Positions 51,914 to 62,414 of a stretch of 64,000 nt of DNA are shown here, one piece after another. The translations under genes and the position numbers were made by a program. Location: the NCBI RefSeq assembly GCF_000263735.1, contig NC_017946.1, positions 1,157,348 to 1,221,347 of the forward strand. The letters are read 5' to 3'. How positions within the stretch are numbered: position 1 is the first letter of the stretch; each line of letters starts with the position of its first letter. The notes beneath the pieces were generated by a model. It saw only the letters and a list, made by a program, of their open reading frames with translations, was not told the DNA's origin and did no database searches. The stretch comes from Pyrococcus sp. ST04. Its GTDB lineage: Archaea; Methanobacteriota_B; Thermococci; Thermococcales; Thermococcaceae.

Positions 51914-53287
51914 TCATCTTGTTGTTTTTGCAAACATCCTATTAAATGCCAGTGGTACTAAGAGCATAAGTCCCACTATAATCCCAAGTATCTGAACGTC
52001 TTTTCCGCTCTGTATTCCCATGAAAACCATTGGTATCCAAACGATTACCAGTATAGCAGAAAGAACTAACACCCATATTCTTTTCTCTTCCGCAACTCTA
52101 GCTATTGGGAATAGCTCAACTAAAGCATAGAGAGGTACCATTAGAACTATCGTAGCAAGAAGTGTTGCCCTAAGGGGGCCCAAATATGAGAGACCAGCCA
52201 ATATTGACGATATTAAGCTGATCATTATTAGACTATTTTTCCTCGTTGTTTGAAATACATCCATCGCTAGCTGAGCTCCGCTTTCTAATAATACGAGAAT
52301 CGTTGTAAATCCTGCAAAGAATATTGAGAGCATAAGAGCTATAGTAAAGCTGTACCACCCTTTAACCTTAAGCTTGGCAAGTATTTCTGGTATTCCAAAT
52401 ACTGTCTCTATTAAAGGCTTGACGTCTATGTCCTCTGGCGAAGTATACTCTCTCCATAATGGTCTGAAGTATTTATTGTAGACATCCATAGCTTCCATAG
52501 CTTTACCACTTTCAAATGCTGTCCAATAAGCTTGATGGGAAATTCCAATTGAATAGGTTATTATCAATGCCGAGAGCATTGATAAAACAATCTGGAGCAA
52601 TATTACTACAAGTAGAATTCTTTTCATATCAACGTTTATAGCTGCAAGGGAAGATCCAATTACATAATAGAAGCCCACTCCTAGCCCAAATATCAGTAAA
52701 GTTACCAAAAATGTTTCTACTACTATGGTAACTGGAATGTTTGTTTGGAAAGAGTGTAGTTTATCGAGTGTTGTTGAGATGAACTGATAGGATGACTCCT
52801 TAGTTACAAACTCCTCTGCCTTTGAACCAAGGAAAAACGCTGCAAATACAGTTAGTATTATCAATAATATCGAAAAGATTACAATCAGGTCTAATGATTT
52901 TGATTTTGCTAACAGTAATAGGCCTAAGGCTAATAAAACAGTTATTATTCCAATTCCTGGTATAGAAATTCCAAATATTTTCTCAAGGGCAATTCCAGTG
53001 TAGTGGCCAATTATTCCAGTCATTATAAAGAGGAATACTAACATTACAATCGAGACAGTTGGCATTCTGCCTACTTTCGTCATGAATTCATGAACTCTGT
53101 ATCCTCTTCTAGATATTTCTCCTGCTTCAAATACTATCATAGCACCAACAATTCCTGAAAAAATCAGCATCATTCCGAGGCCTGTCAACCCTGTTGTCAT
53201 TAGGATCTTTGGAACCAAAGAAAATGTCCATATTCCAATCGTGTATGCAATTAAAATGAACACAAAGTATAGCGTTCTCCCCCTCAT
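51914..53287 (-). CDS. polytopic membrane protein, possibly NSS-like transporter
   Basis: A 457-residue protein with about 12 membrane segments. The first 60 residues ([20 protein letters not shown], then [12 protein letters not shown]) have the length and spacing of the start of NSS (SLC6-like) transporters, but the sodium-site motif is not clear. A soluble loop of about 50 residues ([20 protein letters not shown] to PLIETVFG) lies in the middle. A transport role is likely; the substrate is unknown. Confidence 0.6.
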   Translation of the reverse strand: MRGRTLYFVFILIAYTIGIWTFSLVPKILMTTGLTGLGMMLIFSGIVGAMIVFEAGEISRRGYRVHEFMTKVGRMPTVSIVMLVFLFIMTGIIGHYTGIALEKIFGISIPGIGIITVLLALGLLLLAKSKSLDLIVIFSILLIILTVFAAFFLGSKAEEFVTKESSYQFISTTLDKLHSFQTNIPVTIVVETFLVTLLIFGLGVGFYYVIGSSLAAINVDMKRILLVVILLQIVLSMLSALIITYSIGISHQAYWTAFESGKAMEAMDVYNKYFRPLWREYTSPEDIDVKPLIETVFGIPEILAKLKVKGWYSFTIALMLSIFFAGFTTILVLLESGAQLAMDVFQTTRKNSLIMISLISSILAGLSYLGPLRATLLATIVLMVPLYALVELFPIARVAEEKRIWVLVLSAILVIVWIPMVFMGIQSGKDVQILGIIVGLMLLVPLAFNRMFAKTTR

Positions 53288-53396
53288 TACATCCTTCCCC
53301 CATTAATGTTTTAGCCTTTTATTAGACTGTGAAAGAATATAATTATAAATTTACCCCATCTCTAACAAAACATCAGACATGAATTCATGAGAGATG

Positions 53397-54074
<678 letters not shown>

Positions 54075-54132
54075 TTACTCCCCTCATAACCATGGAAACA
54101 TTTTATAATAAAAACGTTAACTCTCTAGCAAA

Positions 54133-54702
54133 ATGTTGTGGCCATTCAAAAGAAAAATAGACTTACCAAGAGAAGCCCTTGAGCCCAAGAAAAAGATACT
54201 TCACATAAGTGACACCCCTGAAAGCATCTATAACTTTATTTTTGAACTTGTCCAAACTATAGAACCGAGTATAATAATTCATACGGGAGACCTAGTAGAC
54301 AATTTAAAACTAGAAAGGAAGCCATGGCTTAGAGATAGTTACGAAAAAGCAGTCCGAAAGCTTCTCAAATTGGCATCATACAGTACACTCTACATAGTTC
54401 CTGGGAACGAGGATGATGAAGACATAATAAAGCGGATATTTGGAAATTTTGCTATAATAGTGAGGCCTGGAAGTGTAATGAGCATCTGTGGAAGAAAAAT
54501 AGCCTTAGGACACAAGCCAGAAGATGTGAAAGGAGTTAAAGCAGATTTATACATGTATGGTCACGATCCAAAATCCAAATTTGGGCTTAACGGAATACAT
54601 TTTGCTTACATAATCATATGTCCAGATTGGAAGATATATAAAGTTCCGTATCCACCCGGAACAAACTTTGACAGGGGATACAAAATGCTGAGGGGATTAT
54701 GA
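54133..54702 (+). CDS. metallophosphoesterase-like protein, first motif altered
   Basis: A 189-residue calcineurin-like fold. The motifs are IIHTGDLVDN, VPGNEDDED, ALGHKPED and YMYGHDPKS. The first motif reads HISDTPES, where family members have DxH, so one metal-binding His is replaced by Pro. Activity may be lost or changed. It overlaps the next gene by four bases (ATGA). Confidence 0.75.
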   Translation: MLWPFKRKIDLPREALEPKKKILHISDTPESIYNFIFELVQTIEPSIIIHTGDLVDNLKLERKPWLRDSYEKAVRKLLKLASYSTLYIVPGNEDDEDIIKRIFGNFAIIVRPGSVMSICGRKIALGHKPEDVKGVKADLYMYGHDPKSKFGLNGIHFAYIIICPDWKIYKVPYPPGTNFDRGYKMLRGL

Positions 54703-55607
54703 TGAGATTGTTACGACTGGGCCCAGGAATATTTTTTGCTAAAGGCAAACTCATACTTAAAAAAGGAATTTCAATGGAACCTGAAAAGGCCTTTGAAGAA
54801 GCACAAGAACTTGATACAATAATTATTCATGATGATGGAGCAATTTTAATCAAAGAACACCCTTGGAAAGTTCTCTCGGAATTAATAAATTCAAACCAAA
54901 ACATCACGATAAAACCCTCAGCTCCTCTAATTTTAATGAGATCCCCTAATCCAAGAAAAATGCTCGAGCTAATTAAGGATAGAGTTGAGGGAAGAATACT
55001 AGATCCAAAATCAGCAATATTAAATTCTACACCAGATGAAACAGTTATTCTAACAACTAAATCCCCTCTGAATAGGCCAGTCCCTTTTACAGCTATAGAG
55101 GGCGGGATAATAGTTGAAAAGGAGTTTCAAGATGTTTACAGGTTTCTGATTCTTGAAGCACCAATGTTAATCTCGGAAATAGAACCTCACTGGAACGAGA
55201 TTACAATAAAACTTTATGATTCTACCAACCATTACAAAGAAAACATAGAGAGACTAATAATAACAATAGAAGATTTAGACATTGGGTTCATAGTATCCGA
55301 GGGATGGGATTGGGATTATCCTAGACCCTTACTGAGAGTTCCAGTATATAGGCTTAAGCTCTTAACATGGGAAAGTCCAGAGAGAATAAAGTTTCTCCTC
55401 AAAGGACTCGAATACTCAAATTATAAGAGACTGTGCGATATAGACGTTATAGTGGAAGGCAGAAAAATTGGATGGTTTGAAGTTGGAAAATTTAAATCAA
55501 AGTTTGAGATAGCTAAAGCCGCCCGAAAAGAGTTGGAAGAACTCTTAAGCGACACCACCCTTGCAAGACTAAGGGAGATCGAAGAGAAGCTAGCAAAAAC
55601 TATTTAA
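54699..55607 (+). CDS. unrecognised archaeal protein
   Basis: A 302-residue soluble protein I do not recognise. It begins LLRLGPGIFFAKGKLILKKG and ends in a helical, charged region (FEIAKAARKELEELLSDTTL and LREIEEKLAKT). No cysteine cluster, P-loop or membrane helix is seen. It is coupled to the phosphoesterase-like gene by a four-base overlap, so a joint role is likely. Confidence 0.6.
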   Translation: MMRLLRLGPGIFFAKGKLILKKGISMEPEKAFEEAQELDTIIIHDDGAILIKEHPWKVLSELINSNQNITIKPSAPLILMRSPNPRKMLELIKDRVEGRILDPKSAILNSTPDETVILTTKSPLNRPVPFTAIEGGIIVEKEFQDVYRFLILEAPMLISEIEPHWNEITIKLYDSTNHYKENIERLIITIEDLDIGFIVSEGWDWDYPRPLLRVPVYRLKLLTWESPERIKFLLKGLEYSNYKRLCDIDVIVEGRKIGWFEVGKFKSKFEIAKAARKELEELLSDTTLARLREIEEKLAKTI

Positions 55608-55645
55608 AATGAATTCCAAAATTTGCTGCAGGCTGGTGAGGAACA

Positions 55646-55966
55646 GTGAATCCAGAAAACAAAATGATGCTAATTGCATATGGGATATTTACACTCGCTG
55701 GGATAGTGAGTGGTATCCTTTCAGCTTATGCTCCTTTAGGATGGATCGTTGGATGGGCAGTTTACATAATCTCACCAAAGATATTGATAAACGCCGTCAA
55801 AGATATTCCAGAAGAATTAAAAAACGAGAGAGTTCTACTAAAGAAAACATTTTGGAGCTTTTTCTTCTTCTGGCTGTACTTCACGGGAATGACATATACA
55901 GTAGTTACCAACTTCCAGCCAGTCGCGTACTATAATGGGACAATTTACTATAATATGACAAGGTAG
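55646..55966 (+). CDS. small membrane protein of unknown function
   Basis: A 106-residue protein starting at GTG, with GGTGAGG four bases before it. Three hydrophobic segments are seen (about 8-28, 30-45 and 70-90). The end has NGT and NMT sites that could be glycosylated if outside the cell. I do not recognise the family. rpiA follows 13 bases after its stop. Confidence 0.6.
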   Translation: MNPENKMMLIAYGIFTLAGIVSGILSAYAPLGWIVGWAVYIISPKILINAVKDIPEELKNERVLLKKTFWSFFFFWLYFTGMTYTVVTNFQPVAYYNGTIYYNMTR

Positions 55967-55979
55967 TGGGGGCTTAAGG

Positions 55980-56669
55980 ATGAACATTGAAGATATGAAG
56001 AAAGCTGTCGCAAAAGAGGCCCTAAAATATATAGAAGATGACATGGTGGTTGGGTTAGGGACAGGGTCAACTACGGCATATTTCATCAGATTTCTAGGTG
56101 AGAAAATCCAAAAAGGAGAACTTGAAGAGATATATGGCGTTCCAACCTCCTATCAGGCAAAAATTCTTGCAATGGAAAGTGGAGTTCCAGTGTTAAGCCT
56201 AGACCAAGTTGATGCAATAGACATTGCAGTCGATGGAGCGGATGAAGTAGACCCAAATTTAAACCTGATTAAGGGAAGAGGAGCAGCGCTCACAATGGAG
56301 AAAATAATAGAGTACAGAGCCGGGACATTCCTAGTCCTAGTTGATGAAACCAAACTTGTTGAGTATTTGTGCCAAAAAATGCCAGTCCCAATTGAAGTAA
56401 TTCCTGCAGCATGGAGGGCAATTCTCGAGGAACTTAGCATATTCAATGCAGAAGCAGAGCTAAGAATGGGCAAAAAGAAGGATGGCCCCGTGGTAACTGA
56501 AAACGGAAACTTCATTATAGATGCAAAGTTTCCTAGGATAGAAGATCCCCTCGATATGGAGATAGAGCTTAACACAATTCCGGGGGTCGTTGAAAACGGT
56601 ATATTTGCAGATATAGCTGACATAGTTTTGGTAGGAACGAAAGCTGGAGTAAAGAAAATGGAAAGGTAA
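55980..56669 (+). CDS. rpiA: ribose-5-phosphate isomerase A
   Basis: A 229-residue RpiA. Motifs: GLGTGSTTAYFIRFLG (phosphate loop), DIAVDGADEVDPNLNLIKGRG (catalytic Asp), and ETKLVEYLCQKMPVPIEV. It interconverts ribose-5-phosphate and ribulose-5-phosphate. The NSUN gene begins two bases after the stop; the same pair is adjacent in P. horikoshii as I recall. Confidence 0.96.
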   Translation: MNIEDMKKAVAKEALKYIEDDMVVGLGTGSTTAYFIRFLGEKIQKGELEEIYGVPTSYQAKILAMESGVPVLSLDQVDAIDIAVDGADEVDPNLNLIKGRGAALTMEKIIEYRAGTFLVLVDETKLVEYLCQKMPVPIEVIPAAWRAILEELSIFNAEAELRMGKKKDGPVVTENGNFIIDAKFPRIEDPLDMEIELNTIPGVVENGIFADIADIVLVGTKAGVKKMER

Positions 56670-56670
56670 A

Positions 56671-57600
56671 ATGCTAGAGAAATTAATCTCCCTAGGCTAT
56701 TCTAAAACTTTTGCAGAGAGATACTACGAGCTTTGGGGCGAAAGAGCCGTAAAGATAGCAGAAGCGATGGAAAAGCCTCTTCCAAGGTGCTTTAGGGTAA
56801 ACACCTTAAAGACAAGCATAGCAGAACTGACTAAGAGACTCATGAAAAAAGGTTTTCAATTTAGAAAAGTTCCATGGGCAAGAGAAGGCTTTTGCTTAAC
56901 ACGGGAACCCTTTTCCATAACTTCAACTCCTGAATACTTAACGGGTCTGATTTACATCCAGGAAGCTAGTTCAATGTATCCTCCCGTTGCCCTAGAGCCG
57001 AGGCCAGGAGAAATCATAGCAGATATGGCGGCAGCCCCTGGAGGAAAAGCGAGCTACATTTCCCAGCTTATGGAAAACAAAGGTATTATTTATGCATTTG
57101 ACGTTGGGGAAGAGAGGCTAAAAGAAACGAGGCTCAATTTGTCAAGGCTCGGAGTTATTAATACAATACTAATTCACAAATCTTCTCTATATATCTCCGA
57201 ACTTGGTATTGAATTTGACAGGATACTCTTAGATGCTCCTTGCACTGGTAGCGGAACGATTCACAAAAACCCCGAGCGAAAAAGCAACAGAACTATGAAG
57301 GACGTTAAGTTCTGTCAGGGTCTTCAAATGAAAATGATAGAAAAAGCACTTGAAGTTCTCAAACCCGGGGGCATTTTGGTCTATTCAACTTGCTCTCTCG
57401 AACCCGAGGAAAATGAGTTCGTAATCCAATGGGTACTCGAAAATTTTGATGTCAAGTTACTCCCCCTCAAATACGGGGAACCCGCTTTGACAAGACCCTT
57501 CGGAGTAGAACTTAGTGAGGAAATAAAAAATGCAAGAAGGTTTTATCCAGATACTCACAGAACGAGCGGTTTCTTTGTTGCAAAGATAATGAAAGTCTAG
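56671..57600 (+). CDS. NSUN-family tRNA (cytosine-5) methyltransferase
   Basis: A 309-residue RNA m5C methyltransferase. SAM motif I is ADMAAAPGGKASYISQLM. Motif IV DAPCTGSGTIHKNPE and motif VI YSTCSLEPEENEF give the two catalytic cysteines. Close homologs in P. abyssi and P. horikoshii act on tRNA. The gene is cotranscribed with rpiA and overlaps the opposite gene by four bases. Confidence 0.92.
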   Translation: MLEKLISLGYSKTFAERYYELWGERAVKIAEAMEKPLPRCFRVNTLKTSIAELTKRLMKKGFQFRKVPWAREGFCLTREPFSITSTPEYLTGLIYIQEASSMYPPVALEPRPGEIIADMAAAPGGKASYISQLMENKGIIYAFDVGEERLKETRLNLSRLGVINTILIHKSSLYISELGIEFDRILLDAPCTGSGTIHKNPERKSNRTMKDVKFCQGLQMKMIEKALEVLKPGGILVYSTCSLEPEENEFVIQWVLENFDVKLLPLKYGEPALTRPFGVELSEEIKNARRFYPDTHRTSGFFVAKIMKV

Positions 57601-58331
57601 AGAAATGCATGTCTGTGCTTTGTTAAAGCGTAGATCCCATAAGTAAGGAGGACAAAATCAACTATCGACAGAATTATAACTATGTAACTGTAAGCCACAA
57701 CAAAACTCTCGCTTTTCCCAAGTAACTCTGCCGCCTTCTTTATGGCCTCTGGGTTTGTTACAACAGAATAGAACATCCTAACGAGCATTGCGCTTTGGAT
57801 TATAGGTATTGGAGCTACTGCATATGCGAGCATTAATCCTGTGTATCCTCTTCTCTGAAGGCTCAACATTGATAATATCGCAGGAATCGCTAAGATTAGT
57901 GCCGTTATGGCAAGCTCAGGCCTAGTTGACAAACCAGCAAGAACAAAGTATAAAGCCATCCCATAAATGAACATTCTATACGCTTTTTTAAGCTTCTTAA
58001 GCATCGTAGGTTTGAAGTCATAGAATGCAGTCTTTGAATATAAGTTCATCCTCTCAATATCTTTTAGATACTTCTTCTCTCCAATCCTTTGAATTACTCT
58101 GTCGCTAGTGTTGTTTTTTATCTCAACTGACCTTTTCCTCAAAAACTCTGCCATCTCAACGTTATCTTTCTCGACTTCCCCACTAAGTTTTAGAAAATTT
58201 TCTGAGGCTTCATTCAGCAGTTTTATTGCCTTTTCCTTTTTCTTTGGGTCAAGGATCTTAACCTTAGTGAGCATGTCAGAGGCTCTCTTTAAGTTTTCAG
58301 AAACCTCTCTAAGAATATCAGGACTCTTCAC
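57597..58331 (-). CDS. coiled-coil and membrane protein of unknown function
   Basis: A 244-residue protein. Residues 1-75 form a charged helical region (ENLKRASDMLTKVKIL, KAIKLLNEASENFLKL). Residues about 115-235 hold four hydrophobic helices. I do not recognise the family. The start is GTG with GGGGGTG six bases before it. It follows the 32-residue gene on the same strand. Confidence 0.65.
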   Translation of the reverse strand: MKSPDILREVSENLKRASDMLTKVKILDPKKKEKAIKLLNEASENFLKLSGEVEKDNVEMAEFLRKRSVEIKNNTSDRVIQRIGEKKYLKDIERMNLYSKTAFYDFKPTMLKKLKKAYRMFIYGMALYFVLAGLSTRPELAITALILAIPAILSMLSLQRRGYTGLMLAYAVAPIPIIQSAMLVRMFYSVVTNPEAIKKAAELLGKSESFVVAYSYIVIILSIVDFVLLTYGIYALTKHRHAFL

Positions 58332-58377
58332 TTCAGCACCCCCAAGGTTAAAAGAAAAGAGAAGGGGTATAAAAACT

Positions 58378-58476
58378 TCAAGTCTTAGCCTGTTCAGCCT
58401 TGAGTAACTTGTTTATGCTCCACCCCATCATGATGAAGATTACCAGCCATGCTATTATCATGTATACTGCCCACAT
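58378..58476 (-). CDS. 32-residue single-helix protein downstream of the NSS transporter
   Basis: A tiny open frame starting MWAVYMIIAWLVIFIMMGWS and ending KLLKAEQAKT: one membrane helix plus a short charged tail. GAGGTGA, which overlaps the transporter stop codon, lies six bases before its ATG, so it is a coupled second gene. The layout is like that of MetS, the small partner of the methionine NSS transporter MetP in Corynebacterium. That function is inferred only from position and shape. Confidence 0.75.
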   Translation of the reverse strand: MWAVYMIIAWLVIFIMMGWSINKLLKAEQAKT

Positions 58477-58487
58477 TTTTTGTCACC

Positions 58488-60047
58488 TCAGACTCTTATG
58501 ATTACCTCGTTCTTCTCTAACTCCTCTCCGTACTTCTTCTTAATGGCATAGTATGTTTCTATTGCTCCAATGAGGAGCATTGAAACAATTGCTATTTTTG
58601 CAGGAGCTTCTAGGGTCTTGCTAACAAGGTCGCTGAAAGTTCCAAAGAGTGGAAGAGCTATGAATATTGGTGCAATTATTACAGTAATCCACTTGTAGAT
58701 TGATGGGACATTTATGTATGCGCCCTCGTGGAGCTCTCTCCAGAAGTTGTCTGGCTTGAAGAGCCATACTCCAACTATGATGTCAAATAGCGCCAAGAGT
58801 GCTAACTGGAAGCTAATCCATGCATCTACTTGGTCAAGGTAGCCACTTATGTATACGACCGGTATTCCAAGGAGGAAGTATATGACAAACACTATCCAGG
58901 TTCCAGTCTTCCTTGGAATTCCTAGGTCTTCTTCAAGTAATGCTGTTAGGTAGTTGTACATTGCTATTGCCGAGGTGAATCCAGCGAACCATAATAGGAG
59001 GAACCACAAGGCTCCAAAGAATCTTCCTGCAGCTCCCATTTGAACGAATATGTTTGGCAAGCTCGTATATGAGAATCCAAGACCAAAGTTCTTTGAAATC
59101 CACTCTAGTGCAGCATCACTGCCCTTTGCCAAGACATCTGCTGGAACGATCTTTGGAGCATAAGCTACTGCAAGTGGGACTGCAATTGAACCACCAAGGA
59201 CAACTTCAGCAAACTCGTTGAGTGAGACTGTGGCTAGTCCCGAAAGGGCTACATCATCCTTTGGACCCAGATAACTAGCATAGTTCTGAATGATACCCAT
59301 TCCAAGGGACAGAGTGAAGAATATCTGACCACTTGCAGCAAGCATGACCTTCCAGAGGTTCTGCTTGAGGTATGCCCAGTTTGGAGACCATATGAACTCA
59401 AATCCCTTTATCGTTGACCAGTTCGGGTCTCCCAGTGGTGAACCCAGCGTGAACACGTAAATCACTAGGATTATTGCAAACACGTACAAGAGGGGCATCA
59501 TGACCTTGACCCATCTCTCGATACCCTTACTGACACCCTGACCGACGGCTATTCCAAGCAACACTACCGTTATACCCCAGAACAGGAATACTAGTCCATG
59601 GTTGCTTAAGTACTGACTGAAGAACTCACCGGTGTTCTTTCCAAAGTAAGCACCTGTTATGCTAAACCATGAATATGCTGCTGACCATCCTATGAGGTGG
59701 AGGTAGTAGCTGTTAAGCAAGGTTGTCGTTGCGAAGGCTAACGCACCACCAATGAGTCCGAATATTAAAGCCGTCCTTGGTTTAAGCGATTCTCTTGCCA
59801 TGAGGTAGAACGTTGGACCAAGTGTACCGTGACCGTACTTACCTCCATACCTTCCCTGAACCCATTCGACCCACATCACTGGAATTCCGAGTAGGAATAG
59901 TGCCAAGAAGTATGGAACCATGAATGCTCCTCCACCGTTTCCGGCTACCTGGGTTGGAAATCTGACGAAGTTACCGAGACCAATGGCATTTCCTGCCATC
60001 GCTAAAATCAATCCAATTTTAGTTGCCCATTTTTCTCTTTGTTCCAT
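58488..60047 (-). CDS. NSS-family sodium-dependent transporter
   Basis: A 519-residue transporter with 12 membrane helices. The first helix holds the NSS signature GNAIGLGNFVRFPTQVAGNGGGAF, visible as GNAIGLGNFVRFP and GNGGGAF, where sodium and substrate bind. The family includes LeuT, Tyt1 and MetP, so an amino acid is the likely substrate. The aromatic aminotransferase gene is divergent, which hints at aromatic amino acids or a shared regulator. Confidence 0.94.
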   Translation of the reverse strand: MEQREKWATKIGLILAMAGNAIGLGNFVRFPTQVAGNGGGAFMVPYFLALFLLGIPVMWVEWVQGRYGGKYGHGTLGPTFYLMARESLKPRTALIFGLIGGALAFATTTLLNSYYLHLIGWSAAYSWFSITGAYFGKNTGEFFSQYLSNHGLVFLFWGITVVLLGIAVGQGVSKGIERWVKVMMPLLYVFAIILVIYVFTLGSPLGDPNWSTIKGFEFIWSPNWAYLKQNLWKVMLAASGQIFFTLSLGMGIIQNYASYLGPKDDVALSGLATVSLNEFAEVVLGGSIAVPLAVAYAPKIVPADVLAKGSDAALEWISKNFGLGFSYTSLPNIFVQMGAAGRFFGALWFLLLWFAGFTSAIAMYNYLTALLEEDLGIPRKTGTWIVFVIYFLLGIPVVYISGYLDQVDAWISFQLALLALFDIIVGVWLFKPDNFWRELHEGAYINVPSIYKWITVIIAPIFIALPLFGTFSDLVSKTLEAPAKIAIVSMLLIGAIETYYAIKKKYGEELEKNEVIIRV

Positions 60048-60170
60048 ATCGATGTCACCTCCAGTTTAATCCTATTTTAAAAACTAAAAACACATTTACG
60101 GATATATTACCAAGTCTGAAATTTATAAAGGTTATCTGTGGCTGGAATGAACAATTGCCAAACAAAAACA

Positions 60171-60186
60171 TTTACAAGCTTGTAAA
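60171..60186. promoter_or_regulatory. 16-bp palindrome between NSS transporter and aminotransferase genes
   Basis: TTTACAAGCTTGTAAA is a perfect palindrome in the 209-base divergent region. It lies about 70 bases before the aminotransferase ATG and 125 bases from the transporter start. No known regulator can be assigned; Lrp-family proteins are common candidates for such sites. Confidence 0.45.
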
Positions 60187-60256
60187 ACATAAAGAATTCA
60201 TTTGAATATAAATTATTAAACATTTCAATGCAAATTTTAATGGGGGTGATTGGTGA

Positions 60257-61426
60257 ATGGCCCTTAGTGATAGACTTAATCTTGTAAATCCTTCAGAGAT
60301 AAGAAAGCTTTTTGACATTGCTGCTGGAATGAAAGACGTAATATCTTTGGGGATAGGAGAGCCGGATTTTGACACTCCGGAACATATAAAGGAATTCGCT
60401 AAAGAGGCACTAGACAAAGGCCTAACACATTATGGTCCGAACATAGGACTCCTTGAGCTTAGGGAGGCCATAGCTGAAAAATTGAAGAAGCAAAATGGGA
60501 TTGAAGCAGATCCAAAAACGGAGATAATGGTTCTAGTTGGAGCAAATCAGGCTTTCTTAATGAGTCTTGCAACGTTCCTCAAGGATGGAGAGGAAGTTCT
60601 CATACCAAGTCCAATGTTCGTTAGCTATGCCCCCGCTGTAATCCTTGCCGGGGGTAAACCCATTGAAGTTCCAACATATGAGGAAAATGAATTCAGATTG
60701 AGTGTAGATGATTTAGAGAAGTATGTTACCGAAAAAACAAGGGCTTTAATAATAAATTCACCTAATAATCCAACAGGAGCTGTTTTGACAAAGAAAGATC
60801 TCGAGGAGATAGCAGATTTTGCAGTAGAGCATGACTTGATTGTTATAAGTGATGAAGTTTATGAGCATTTCATATATGACGATGCAAAGCACTACAGCAT
60901 AGCATCACTAGACGGCATGTTTGAGAGAACGATAACAGTAAACGGATTCTCCAAAACGTTTGCGATGACAGGATGGAGACTCGGATTTGTCGCGGCTCCT
61001 TCCTGGGTAATAGAGAAGATGGTAAGATTTCAAATGTATAACGCTACATGTCCAGTAACTTTCATCCAGTACGCAGCTGCCAAGGCATTGAGAGACGAGA
61101 GGAGCTGGAAAGCCGTTGAAGAGATGAGAAAGGAGTACGACAGGAGAAGAAAACTTGTATGGAGAAGGCTAAACGAAATGGGCCTTCCAACGGTAAAGCC
61201 AAAAGGAGCGTTTTACATATTCCCAAGGATAAGAGACACGGGGCTTACAAGTAAGGAGTTCAGCGAGCTAATGCTAAAAGAAGCAAGGGTAGCAGTAGTT
61301 CCGGGGAGTGCGTTTGGAAAAGCCGGAGAAGGCTATGTAAGAATAAGCTATGCAACCGCCTACGAGAAACTTGAAGAAGCAATGGACAGAATGGAGAGGG
61401 TATTAAAAGAAAAAGGCCTAACGTAA
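60257..61426 (+). CDS. aromatic amino acid aminotransferase (class I)
   Basis: A 389-residue PLP enzyme. The Schiff-base lysine is K233 in NGFSKTFAMTGWRLGF, the same number as in the characterised P. horikoshii enzyme ArAT, which this sequence closely resembles from memory. Other marks: GIGEPDFDTP at the N-terminus, INSPNNPTGAVL and VRISYATAYEKLEEA. It transaminates Phe, Tyr, Trp and Glu with 2-oxoglutarate. Its 3' end overlaps the opposite ABC permease gene by nine bases. Confidence 0.94.
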   Translation: MALSDRLNLVNPSEIRKLFDIAAGMKDVISLGIGEPDFDTPEHIKEFAKEALDKGLTHYGPNIGLLELREAIAEKLKKQNGIEADPKTEIMVLVGANQAFLMSLATFLKDGEEVLIPSPMFVSYAPAVILAGGKPIEVPTYEENEFRLSVDDLEKYVTEKTRALIINSPNNPTGAVLTKKDLEEIADFAVEHDLIVISDEVYEHFIYDDAKHYSIASLDGMFERTITVNGFSKTFAMTGWRLGFVAAPSWVIEKMVRFQMYNATCPVTFIQYAAAKALRDERSWKAVEEMRKEYDRRRKLVWRRLNEMGLPTVKPKGAFYIFPRIRDTGLTSKEFSELMLKEARVAVVPGSAFGKAGEGYVRISYATAYEKLEEAMDRMERVLKEKGLT

Positions 61427-62410
61427 GTCGGTTGTCATGAATCTGGCATAAGCTACTGAGAATGGAAACAGTAACTCTACGATGAGAATTGCTAGGTCAT
61501 TAATTCCATGGGCCAAGCTTTCGCCCAGTGGAAGATAGCTATGTCCCCCTTCCTCACCGCTAAAAGTATATATCATCAGCTGAGCGAAGTGTGTTGCAGG
61601 ATTCAGTATGTTTATCCGCCTTTCCCACATCCTTTTCTTTTCACTCCATTCTTGATATATTTCCTCACAGTGTTCCATGGTTGTCTCAGTAACTCTGACG
61701 ACTTTCCCGTTAATGACTTTCTCTTCGATGATTGTAACTGGGCTACATTCAGGAGGTTCTCCTACTATGGACTCGGAAATCATGCTGGAGACTATTGGAT
61801 ATAGAATCGCGAAAAACACCGCTACTCCAATTGCCACAATTATCGCTGTTTCTGGGCTTTTTAAGAGGGAAGAAATCATTATTCCAAGGCTAAGAAAAAC
61901 CAAGGTATACAGGAGTATTAATAGGGAAAGCACTAGCAACCGAACTACAGAAAGACCTTCCATTGGAATCCCAACTATAAGCATCATCGCTATTGTGAAT
62001 GCAAAGCCTATGAACACTACTATCGCAAGTGCAATTGCATTCCCCAAAAACTTTCCAAAAACCACTTGATCCCTATAAATTGGGTGACCTAGGAGAACTT
62101 TGATAGTCCCGTCTCTAACTTCTCTGTTTATAGAATCGGCTCCAAGTAAGATCCCTAGAAGGGAACCAAAGAATATCCATAGCATTGAATTTCCCATGAA
62201 TATCATTGCAACGGGAGTCATGTACACCCAACCACTTGCTCCGAACATGCTTTGTCTCCCCACACTAGGACTTTCGTATAGTGCAGAGTTTTTACTGAAG
62301 TAAATAGCAAGCCCAAGGAAAATTAAATAAATTGAAAGTAGGATTATGAATCTTTTGGTCTTTACTGCTAGATACAGCTCTTTTGAGGCTATGTTCCACT
62401 CTTTTTCCAT
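61418..62410 (-). CDS. ABC-2-type transporter permease
   Basis: A 330-residue protein with about six membrane helices. The first lies after an amphipathic start (EWNIASKELYLAVKTKRFIILLS). The segment DSINREVRDGTIKVLLGHPIYRDQVVFGKFLG is the conserved ABC-2 coupling region, seen here as EVRDGTIKVLLGHPI. A loop of about 90 residues before the last helices lies outside. The matching ATPase gene is probably just right of the window. It follows the membrane-anchored NEW3-like gene by four bases. Confidence 0.88.
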   Translation of the reverse strand: MEKEWNIASKELYLAVKTKRFIILLSIYLIFLGLAIYFSKNSALYESPSVGRQSMFGASGWVYMTPVAMIFMGNSMLWIFFGSLLGILLGADSINREVRDGTIKVLLGHPIYRDQVVFGKFLGNAIALAIVVFIGFAFTIAMMLIVGIPMEGLSVVRLLVLSLLILLYTLVFLSLGIMISSLLKSPETAIIVAIGVAVFFAILYPIVSSMISESIVGEPPECSPVTIIEEKVINGKVVRVTETTMEHCEEIYQEWSEKKRMWERRINILNPATHFAQLMIYTFSGEEGGHSYLPLGESLAHGINDLAILIVELLFPFSVAYARFMTTDLR

Positions 62411-62414
62411 GAAC

